The notes below the pieces were generated by a model. It was not told where the DNA came from, did no database searches, and worked only from the letters and a program-made list of their open reading frames with translations. Position numbers and translations under genes: made by a program. Below, piece by piece: positions 1-6,464 of a stretch of 11,376 bases of DNA. Each line of letters begins with the position of its first letter. Position 1 is the stretch's first letter. Origin of the DNA: Oehlia diaphana (taxonomy: Eukaryota > Glomeromycota > Glomeromycetes > Glomerales > Glomeraceae); NCBI GenBank assembly GCA_003833135.1, contig QZLH01001313.1, forward strand, positions 1 to 11,376, given 5' to 3'.

Positions 1-59
1 TTGTTGGAAACAGACTCTTGAAGCCTTGGAAATGATCTCGTAAGTCCATTTGGATAAAA

Positions 60-1555
60 GGTTTTTTTGGTACTTAAGAAACCTTACTAACGTTTCTTCT
101 TTTCTTCATTTTGCGATAGATCTTTAGATTAAATACAGTTTTTAAATGATTTTATGTACAATTTCCCCTTCTATTATTTATATTGGTATTATTCAACAAA
201 TCATTAATGTAAAGTTATCTTTCAAACTATTAATTATAATTTGTACATATAAATCGTGAAAATTGGTTTAGAGTTAAACGTCAAACATGTATTAAAATAA
301 ATACATATTGCACATCCTTATATAGTACTTTGTATAATAAAATTTAACATATTTGGGTGATGAAACAAATCCGATATGCATCTCAATAAAGTATCTATCT
401 AAAAGTAAACAAAAAACAAAATAAATTCAAAAAAATATTCCTAAACTATCCTATATAACCTAATAATCCTTTATATGTAACTTCAGCTAAAATTCAAATA
501 TTAAAGTTAGCATTCAATTGTTTGGACGAATATTTGATATAGGAGAAGAAGAACTCTTTCCGATTGATGATCATAAAAACAAAAATTTTCAAAAAAAAAA
601 ACCTTTTTTTAACAAACTGACGCTTATAAGCATAAATAAAAACCATTCAAAAGCTCGCTTCTGACCTCGGTAGAAGTTCTAAAGCATCAGTCTAATATTT
701 AAGATGTATTTAGTACCTCAACGCTCTTGACTAGTACATTCGCTTCATATTCCAAAGTCTAGATATCCTTCAGCTAGAATTCTTATATTTCATAATCAAA
801 AAAATATTATTTAAAATCTTAATTCTGATGATCTTTACAAAATTTACGAGATTTAACGATTAATAATGTTGACAAAATTCAAATATGCCTTCAATACTGA
901 ACAAATTCAAAAACCGAACAAATAATAACAACAAATTTTATAAACAAAAATAACTTTCCTTCGTTCTGAAATTATCCTATAAATTCAACTGGAATTAGTC
1001 TATAAGTTCGGCTGAATTTATTTTTCCAATAGAACGGATTATTACAAAATATACAAGACAAAACCAAAACTAGTATAAATTCCAGACAAAATGAGTATCC
1101 GAAAACGAGTTTGTTTATGGAATGTTTTCTGTACTATCATATGTCCAGAATTTGTATTGTTTTATTCCGGAACATTTATTTTTTATAGGGTAATAAAGTT
1201 TTGTATTCTCAAAAAAACTAACATTTTTTTTAACTGCTTTATAATGATATTAAATCGGGCTGTATTATTAATATGTACAATACAACGTACATACTTTTTT
1301 ATTCTTTAATATTTAAGTACATGAAAATGTATTTTTTTTCACTTTTTTTTATGATTAATTTTTAACGTGCGCGAAAAAAAAATAAATGTTGCACGAAATA
1401 TGTGGCTAATGATGACCTAACTCTGATCTATTATATATTTAGCCAGATGTTACTTGCCGATCGTAAGTTGATCTACTGTGTAAAAAAATGGAATTACACA
1501 ATATTTGTTGAAACAGGTACGACAATATTAAGAATAAAGCATTGTTTTCAGTTAA
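60..1555. other. AT-rich region without recognisable gene
   Basis: This is very AT-rich sequence with stop codons in all frames at short intervals. The one longer open stretch (1091-1309) is a low-complexity Phe/Ile/Leu-rich reading with no family resemblance and is not called. Small degenerate repeats are visible: a 20-nt direct repeat with a 23-nt period (977-996 and 1000-1018, both starting CTATAA), and the phrase CTTCAGCTARAATTC at 481 and 768. These look like old transposon debris, but no termini can be defined. No upstream first exon for the kinase locus could be identified with confidence, so the promoter and true 5' end of that gene probably lie somewhere in the right part of this region. 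Confidence 0.5.
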
Positions 1556-1600
1556 CTCTTTGATTCTTCCATAAGTCACCATGCTAATGATAAAACATTT

Positions 1601-1933
1601 TATAAGGAATGTTATACTATGTGTAATGTGATGCATTTTAAACAAAACTTCAAAAATTGGACTAGTGGCAATAATGATAAATTAATTCAAAATTCTCAGA
1701 TGTCAAATCATTCTTATTTCATGCTTTATTTATTATTAGAACGGGTACCTTATGATAGATTTGATAATATCGAATATATTACAAAAGGCAGGTTTGGTGA
1801 AGTATATAGAGCAAATTGGATTAATGGACGTATAGAAGAATGGGATATTAAAAATCAAAATTGGATGAGGGAAGACCAGACGATGCCTGTAATTCTGGAA
1901 AGCTTAAATAACCTAATGTTGAAATTTAATGAG
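1601..1933 (+). CDS. Kinase-array copy 1: partial linker and N-lobe, lysine lost
   Basis: The frame is open from 1556 to the donor at 1934. The first in-frame ATG is at 1619, but similarity to the other copies already begins upstream: KECYTMCN (from 1604) matches KKCEYICN of copy 2, so the ATG is probably internal rather than the true start. The order is Cys motif, FKQNFKNWTSGNND linker, RVPYDRFDNIEYI, a retained glycine loop (KGRFGEVYRANW), then VILESL. In the last motif the beta3 lysine that normally anchors ATP (VALK in copy 5) is Glu, so this N-lobe should not support catalysis. The segment YGITQDPETKNY present at the head of later copies is not recognisable here. The exon ends FNE|GTATGA. 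A read-through would stop at the TGA at 1937. It is very similar to copy 2. Confidence 0.7.
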
Positions 1934-2000
1934 GTATGAATTTATTAACTAATGAAATTTAAAAAAATTAAGCTTCTTCTAATATACTATATATTTGTAG

Positions 2001-2421
2001 GTCGTAACTAATTATAACGTCATTGGAATAATTCAAGATCCAAGAATAAAAAATTATATGGTGGTCAGGAATGAAAAATGTAAAAAATGTGAATATATAT
2101 GTAATGAAATGTATTTTTTACAAAACTTCAAAAATTGGACTAGCGGCAATAATGATATTGATAAATTAATTCAAGATTCTCAGATGTCAGACCATTCTTA
2201 TTTCACGTCTAATGCATTAGAATGGATACCTTATGATAGATTTGATAATATCGAATATATTACAAAAGGCAGGTTTGGTGAAGTATATAGAGCAAATTGG
2301 ATTGATGGACGTATTGAAAAATGGGATATTGAAAATAGAAATTGGAAAAGGAAAGACCAGAAGATGTCTGTAATTCTGGAAAGCTTGAATAACCTGAATG
2401 ATAACATTAAAATTTAACGAG
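2001..2421 (+). pseudogene. Kinase-array copy 2: chimeric hinge/N-lobe exon with 2-nt net deletion
   Basis: The exon enters in phase 0 with VVTNYNVIGIIQDPRIKNY, the kinase beta4-beta5 segment, then passes straight into CKKCEYICNEMYF, the NWTSGNNDIDKLIQDSQMSD linker, EWIPYDRFDNIEYI and the glycine loop KGRFGEVYRANWIDG. The beta3 lysine is replaced (VILESL). Near the 3' end the sequence corresponding to the LEFNE codons has a net loss of 2 nt relative to copy 3, so the frame runs into TAA at 2415 just before the otherwise intact GAG|GTATGA donor. The length of 421 is not a multiple of three, unlike copies 3 and 5. An ATG at 2058 could start a separate 119-residue reading, but homology continues upstream of it. 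Confidence 0.75.
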
Positions 2422-2489
2422 GTATGAATTTATTAACTAATGAAATTTTAAAGCAATTAAGTTTCTTCTAATATACTATATATTTGTAG

Positions 2490-2906
2490 ATCGTAACTTA
2501 TTATAACGTCATTGGAATAACTCAAGATCCAAGAATAAAAAATTATATGATGGTCAGGAATGAAATATGTAAAAAATGTAAAGATATATGTAATGCAATG
2601 TATTTTTTGCAAAACTTCAAAAATTGGACTAGTGACAATAGTGATATTGATAATTTCATTCAAAATTCTCAACTATCAACACATAACACATTAAAAGTAT
2701 TAGAATGGATACCTTATGACAGACTTTATAATATTAATTATATCACAAAAGACAAGTTTTGCAAAGTATTTATAGCTAATTGGATTGATGGATGTATAGA
2801 AAATTGGGATATTGAAAATAAGAATTGGAAAAGAAAAGGCCAAAATATGTCTGTAATCCTGAAAAACTTGAATAACCTAAATAACATCACATTGGAATTT
2901 AATGAG
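2490..2906 (+). CDS. Kinase-array copy 3: open 139-codon exon with degenerate glycine loop
   Basis: The exon is fully open and phase 0 at both ends (417 nt). The order is IVTYYNVIGITQDPRIKNY (beta4-hinge), CKKCKDICNAMYF with a CxxCxxxC pattern, linker NWTSDNSDIDNFIQNSQLS, EWIPYDRLYNINYI, then KDKFCKVFIANWIDG. Here the two glycines of the copy 5 loop (KGGFGKVYKA) are Asp and Cys, so nucleotide binding by this lobe is doubtful. The beta3 lysine is kept (VILKNL) and the exon ends NITLEFNE at a GTATGA donor. Splicing to copy 4 is in frame but meets a stop in that exon. The ATG at 2547 begins an in-frame internal reading. Confidence 0.75.
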
Positions 2907-2965
2907 GTATGAATTTATTAACATGAAATTTTATAACTATATTTTTCTAATAATTAAATTTGTAG

Positions 2966-3381
2966 ATTGCAACATATTGTAAAATTTATGGAATAACGCA
3001 AGATCCAGAAACAAAAAATTATATGGTTGTTTGGAATAAATTATGTAAAAAGTGTAAAGGTATGTGTAATGCAACGTATTTTCTGCAAAATTTCAAAAAT
3101 TGGATTAGTGACAATGATTATATGGATAAATTCATTCAAGATTCTCAGCTGTTAGTACATGATAACACAAAAGTATTAGAACGGATACCTTATAATAAAT
3201 TTTATAATATTAAATAAATCGCAAAAGACAAGTTTTGCAAATATTTATAGCAAATTGGATTGATGGATGTATAGATTACTGGGATAGCTTTGATCAAAAT
3301 TGGAAAAGAAAAGGTCAAGAGATGTTTGTAATTCTGAAAAGTTTAAATGATTCAAAAAATATTACATTGGAATTTAATGAG
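2966..3381 (+). pseudogene. Kinase-array copy 4: nonsense plus 1-nt deletion
   Basis: The exon opens with IATYCKIYGITQDPETKNY, closer to the family consensus than copies 2-3, then CKKCKGMCNATYF, NWISDNDYMDKFIQDSQLL and ERIPYNKFYNIK. The codon after NIK, an aromatic Tyr in the other copies, is TAA (3215-3217). Past it the homology continues (IAKDKFCK) but one base is missing near 3240 compared with copy 3, so the rest (ANWIDGCIDYWDS, VILKSLNDSKN, LEFNE) reads in a shifted frame up to the GAG|GTATAA donor. At 416 nt the exon is one base short of 417. The glycine loop is lost in the same way as in copy 3 (KDKFC), which suggests the two share a recent ancestor. Confidence 0.75.
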
Positions 3382-3444
3382 GTATAATAGATTTTTTATT
3401 GAAATTTACATATAAATTTTATTAATTTATTATTATATATACAG

Positions 3445-3867
3445 GTTATAGAGAGCCATAAATTTTACGGAATAACTCAAGATCCAGAAACAGAAAATTA
3501 TATGATGGTTTTAGATGATGCATGTGAAAAATGTAATCATGTATATAATGTGATACATTTTCAACGAAATTTTGAAAATTGGACTAGTGATAACAATGAT
3601 ATTGATAAATTTATTCAAGATTCTCAACTAACAGATCATAGCAATTTATGTCATGCATTAGAATGGATACCTTATAATAGATTTTATGATATAAAATATA
3701 TTGCAAAGGGTGGGTTTGGCAAAGTGTACAAAGCAAATTGGATCGATGGGTGTATAGATTACTGGGATAGCGATAATCAAAATTGGAAAAGGAAAAATAA
3801 AAAGATGTTTGTGGCTCTAAAAAGTTTATATAATTCAAAAAATGTTACATTGGAATTTATGAATGAG
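3445..3867 (+). CDS. Kinase-array copy 5: intact hinge/linker/N-lobe exon
   Basis: This open 141-codon exon is phase 0 at both ends and is the best preserved copy. It begins VIESHKFYGITQDPETENY, MMVLDDA, then CEKCNHVYNVIHF, the linker NWTSDNNDIDKFIQDSQLTD, EWIPYNRFYDIKYI and the N-lobe proper: AKGGFGKVYKANWIDG (glycine loop), VALKSL with the ATP-anchoring lysine, and NVTLEFMNE, whose Glu is the likely alphaC partner of that lysine. It splices in frame over a 73-nt intron to the catalytic exon, so together they would form the functional kinase domain. The hinge segment at its head has no C-lobe of its own. If the gene starts within this exon, the adjacent ATGs at 3502 and 3505, just before the Cys motif, are the natural choices. 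Confidence 0.8.
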
Positions 3868-3940
3868 GTGAAGTTTATATTTGTTGTTTAATAAAAATTT
3901 AAAACAATTTAATTTTTAGTGATTTTTTTTTTATTTTTAG

Positions 3941-4816
3941 ATTGCATCACATTGTAAAGTTAATTTGAGTAATTGCATTATTAAACTTTATGGAATATCT
4001 CAAGAACCAGAAACGAAAAATTATATTATGGTTATGGATTACGCAAAACATGGAAACTTGCGAAATTACTTGAGTACTATTCATAATAAATTAACCCTAA
4101 ATGATAAAATTAACCATTTATATAGAGTTGCATATGGAATTAACGATATTCATGAAAAAGAGTTGATTCATCGAGATTTAAATATTGGTAATATATTAAA
4201 GCTCGAATACAATACGGTTATAACTGATATGGGACTATGTAAACCTGCGGATTACAATGCATCAGGAAATACAAAAAATAATGTTTATGGTATTCTACCT
4301 TATGATATGTCGCGCCTGAAACCTTACGAGGCCAGAATTATACCAAAGCATCTGATGTTTATAGTTTAGGTATAGTTATTTATGAAATAATTTCTGGATT
4401 ACCGCCATATCATGACAAAAGCCACGATGAAAATTTAGAAATAAAAATTTGTCGAGGGCTTAGACCAAGGTTTGATATTAAAGTGCCACAATTAATTGTG
4501 CATTTTATTAAGACATGCCTGGATGCGAACCCATTAAATCGACCAACAGCAAAAACAATTAAAGAAACTTTGAATCAATGGAATTATAAGCCAAATGAAG
4601 AATTAAGAAGGCAAATTAAAGAAGCAGATGAGTTTAACAATAACTTACCAAATAATAATGTACCTGTATCTTCGACTAATTTAGGATCATATAAAACGCA
4701 TTCAGAAGCTATTTATACAAGTAGATTGCTTCACTATAACAATCTTCCTGAACTAAAAAATTCTGATGATTATTATGATGAACAAAATGATAATATAATT
4801 AGCATGAAATCTTCAG
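3941..4816 (+). pseudogene. Kinase catalytic exon: C-lobe and tail, split by a 5-nt frameshift
   Basis: The exon continues the kinase domain from copy 5. It begins IASHCKVNLSNCIIKLYGIS (beta4), then ETKNYIMVMDYA (hinge), GNLRNYL (alphaD), LIHRDLNIGNIL (catalytic loop; Asp codon 4175, Asn codon 4190) and ITDMGLC, with DMG in place of DFG (Asp codon 4226). The activation segment reads VYGILPY to 4303. The next five bases (4304-4308) shift the frame, and without the break the following VAPETLRGQNY (APE motif 4312-4320), ASDVYSLGIVIYE, GLPPYHD and CLDANPLNRPTAKTI belong to the same protein. Unshifted reading stops at the TAG at 4367. After the domain comes the usual family tail (YKTHSEAIYTSRLL, LPELKNSDDYY, SMKSS). 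The exon can end at 4816 (CTTCAG|GTATTG) or read on to TAA at 4828. HRD, Asn and DxG are intact, so the disruption looks recent or technical. Confidence 0.8.
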
Positions 4817-5061
4817 GTATTGATCAATAAAGGAATTTTCGTATTAATAATAATAAAAAAAAATGCTAATTTTTTTTTTAATCCGTTAAATAGAATCCAT
4901 TCAAATTGATAATCATAAATTTCCTGAACAAAAAAATTCCGATGATTATTTGAACCGAATGACAATTACTAAATAGCACGGAATCCTCTGGTATTGATTT
5001 AAAAAAAAAAAAATATACAAATTAATTGCGATAATACTAATAAACATTATTTATTCAATAG
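4817..5061 (+). other. Probable intron containing a duplicated piece of the C-terminal exon
   Basis: A donor after SMKSS (4817, GTATTG) and an acceptor ATTCAATAG (5061) would join G at 4816 to TG at 5062 and keep the frame into SLSLQIDISQLN. Inside lies a degenerate second copy of the tail: about 4920-4998 repeats about 4744-4824 at an offset of roughly 175 nt (TTCCTGAAC, AAAAATTC, GATGATTAT, ending in the same CTSTGGTATTGAT donor context). This second copy carries an in-frame TAA, so it is not usable coding sequence. If the intron is not spliced, the protein simply ends at the TAA at 4828. Confidence 0.45.
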
Positions 5062-5180
5062 TGTCTTTATCTTTACAAATTGATATTTCTCAATTGAACA
5101 GGTAAATTTTTAAATTTCATGATAATCATTTTTATTTATACTTATTAATATACTGCATTTTTTCTTTTAGACCGAAATAG
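5062..5180 (+). CDS. Probable terminal tail exons of the kinase (5062-5101 and 5171-5180)
   Basis: Bases 5062-5101 encode SLSLQIDISQLN in the frame set by the proposed splice from 4816. This matches the SLQIDISQLN ending that I recall as common in the family. A donor AG|GTAAAT (5102) and an acceptor TTTCTTTTAG (5170) enclose a 69-nt intron, and the last exon gives Arg-Pro-Lys and TAG at 5178-5180. The motif and matching phases support the model. The very short last exon is less certain, and transcript data could place the end elsewhere. A possible polyadenylation hexamer AATAAA follows at 5535. Confidence 0.45.
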
Positions 5181-5610
5181 CAAATCTAAAGGCAAAGAAA
5201 AAATCTAAAACAAAAATCATGAATAATATTTATTTATTTTTGCTACTGTGAATTTTGCATATTTTCAAGGAAATTTTTTTCTTCCATTATAATTTTTTGA
5301 CGCTAGCATCATATCTTAAAAAATTAAGCGGTTGTTTTTATTGTGATTTAAAAATGCGTGTTTTATTTTGCTTTTCTATAATTGATTGAATTGCATTTAT
5401 TTTAATAGGAGATGTAACGTAGCGTTAAATAGTTTAATATTTAACTTATACATATTTTATCCAATTATTTTGCATCTACATACTATATTTATCCATTTAT
5501 TTATAATTACTACTGTATATGAATTTATTGATTAAATAAAAATTTCTTAAAAACTAAAATATGGAGCGTGATAAAATTTTATTATTTTTATCCTAGTATG
5601 AAAAAGATTA
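5181..5610. other. AT-rich downstream flank of the kinase locus
   Basis: No gene is recognisable here. The stretch contains a plausible 3' untranslated region with an AATAAA hexamer at 5535-5540, a possible polyadenylation signal for the kinase transcript, and otherwise AT-rich noncoding sequence. Confidence 0.4.
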
Positions 5611-5612
5611 GG

Positions 5613-5668
5613 GGCGCATTCAACTCATCGACAATTATTTCACCGAACAATTCATTCCACCGATAACC
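5613..5668. repeat. Short degenerate tandem motif, TTCxxC-CGAxAATT type
   Basis: Three imperfect units of about 16-20 nt follow each other: ATTCAACTCATCGACAATT, then ATTTCACCGAACAATT, then CATTCCACCGATAAC. They directly precede the left arm of the large foldback at 5675, so they may be the subterminal part of the same element. A matching outer segment is only weakly visible on the right side (RC of about 5855-5885). Confidence 0.4.
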
Positions 5669-5674
5669 GTTTGC

Positions 5675-5854
5675 AGCTGATTTCATAATGTACGGGACTC
5701 GGGAATATTCGGTAAAGCTTGATATAAAATAAAAATTATATGCTAATTTTGAAGTACTAGTCCGAGAATGGTGGTATAATTTTATCTTATTTTGAACTTT
5801 ACCGAATATTTCCGAGAAAATTTGTTAAGTGTCCCGCACATTATGAAATCAGCT
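5675..5854. mobile_element. 180-nt foldback, MITE-like inverted repeat
   Basis: Outer arms 5675-5698 and 5831-5854 are reverse complements at 23 of 24 positions (core CTGATTTCATAATGT). Inner arms 5699-5717 and 5797-5815 match at 18 of 19 (core AATATTCGGTAAAG). The complementarity continues, less perfectly, to a centre around 5741-5774 (AAAATTATA at 5732 with TATAATTTT at 5775). The right arm has an extra 15 nt (5816-5830) that the left lacks. There is no coding capacity, so this is a non-autonomous foldback or miniature element, or a palindromic remnant. No target-site duplication was recognised at the edges. A structured noncoding transcript is an alternative that sequence alone cannot exclude. 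Confidence 0.6.
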
Positions 5855-6234
5855 GTAATGGCGATAGAATCACTGACAATCCGACATATACAGTAATTTT
5901 TTAAATACAGTATTATAATAAATTAAATATATATATTAACATATCTTCGTATAAAAATAAAAAGTTTCTTTTTTATAATATCGTTCTAAATTAGTAATTA
6001 TTGATATGTACGTAGCCTCAAATTTTATTAAATATCGCATATCACTTAACCATTTTTATTATTTTTAACTGTGGAATCCTGTGATGATCAAAAGCCAAGA
6101 AAAAAAAAATAATAATAATAATTTAATTTTCTTTAAAAATAAGCAAAAAGAAATGTCGATTAAATAACTGTCGGTAAAACGTTTGTCGAGCGAAATGATC
6201 CTGTGGCAGTGATTACCATCATGCATATCTTTTA
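5855..6234. other. AT-rich spacer between repeats
   Basis: No gene or recognisable RNA was found. The sequence is AT-rich with A runs (about 6100-6125). A short stretch of more balanced base composition begins at about 6175, leading into the transposon-like region on the right. Confidence 0.4.
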
Positions 6235-6341
6235 CAGGGCCGGAATTATGATAGTGTCAGTCAGTTACTAAAACAGGAAAAAATTCTGCCAAATGTTACT
6301 ATTCAGGCCAAATTTATGATGCTGGCCAGAATTACATATAA

Positions 6342-6353
6342 TATCACGTGATA
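6342..6353. repeat. Perfect 12-nt palindrome TATCACGTGATA
   Basis: This perfect palindrome is centred on CACGTG, the E-box core bound by bHLH proteins such as the Cbf1 family. It immediately follows the third CAGGGCC-like motif. A second ATCACGTGAT lies at 7993-8002. There is no gene close enough to make a promoter role likely, so it may be part of a repeat end instead. Confidence 0.3.
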
Positions 6354-6379
6354 CATTTTTATCCTCCTAAATTGGATTC

Positions 6380-6464
6380 GCGCAGTAGGCGCAGCGTACA
6401 CTAATTACACTAATTACTTTAAATATTAGGCGGAATTTTTCTTAGTAGCGCCCACTGTGGCGCC
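6380..6464. repeat. GC-rich GGCGC inverted repeat
   Basis: GCGCAGTAGGCGC (6380-6392) and the reverse complement of GCGCCCACTGTGGCGCC (6448-6464) pair apart from a 3-nt insertion and one mismatch, so the segment can form a hairpin with a loop of about 55 nt. The loop holds a direct repeat, ACTAATTAC twice. Further GCGC words follow up to 6535 (GCGCATATGAAATTA and GCGCAAATGAATTTTA as direct repeats, then ATATGCGCGCGTATA). The GC islands stand out from the surrounding AT-rich sequence. This is probably a repeat family; its identity is unknown. Confidence 0.4.

Larger units (their letters stand above)
1934..3940 (+). other. Five short phase-0 introns of the kinase array (1934-2000, 2422-2489, 2907-2965, 3382-3444, 3868-3940)
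   Basis: The intron lengths are 67, 68, 59, 63 and 73 nt. The donors are GTATGA in introns 1 to 3, GTATAA in intron 4 and GTGAAG in intron 5, each directly after a GAG Glu codon. The acceptors are TTTGTAG in introns 1 to 3, ATACAG in intron 4 and TTTTTAG in intron 5. Every intron lies between complete codons and interrupts the same site, just after the alphaC-helix glutamate segment (EFxNE). Introns 1 and 2 are almost identical, including TTAACTAATGAAATTT, which contains a plausible branch site; introns 3-5 have diverged. The span given includes the exons between them. Confidence 0.75.
1601..5180 (+). pseudogene. Rhizophagus-type TKL-like protein kinase locus with tandemly repeated N-lobe exons, frame-disrupted
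   Basis: This is the overall locus. Five tandem exon copies (1601-1933, 2001-2421, 2490-2906, 2966-3381, 3445-3867) precede a catalytic exon (3941-4816) and probable short tail exons (5062-5101, 5171-5180). Proteins of this family are predicted Ser/Thr or Tyr kinases, expanded to hundreds of members in Rhizophagus, presumed to act in signalling; substrates are unknown. Exon junctions are GAG|GT...AG and all phase 0 through exon 6. Three lesions break the frame: a net 2-nt deletion in copy 2 (stop at 2415), a stop (3215) and 1-nt deletion (near 3240) in copy 4, and a 5-nt insertion (4304-4308) in the catalytic exon. Copy 5 plus the catalytic exon would otherwise form a nearly complete kinase, possibly starting at the ATG at 3502 or 3505. 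I therefore call the locus a pseudogene as read, but an assembly error at 4304-4308 or skipping of copies 2 and 4 could leave an expressed product. The first exon and start codon are uncertain. Confidence 0.75.

Noticed and set aside
1091..1309. 72-codon open frame, Phe/Ile/Cys-rich
   Set aside because: Low complexity, no family resemblance, no codon pattern different from its AT-rich surroundings and no supporting signals; consistent with chance.
1500..1555. Possible degenerate YGITQDPETKNY head for copy 1 (CAATATTAAGAATAAA resembles CAAGATCCAAGAATAAA)
   Set aside because: The similarity covers under 20 nt of A-rich sequence, and a TAA at 1553 separates it from the copy 1 frame; too weak to annotate.
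1439..1645. Minus-strand open frame overlapping the start of kinase copy 1
   Set aside because: Its 5' end is the complement of the conserved kinase linker; other minus-strand frames at 2457-2672 and 3611-3838 are shadows of the array in the same way.
5613..5668. CRISPR-like short repeats
   Set aside because: Only three degenerate adjacent units without spacers, in a eukaryotic context.
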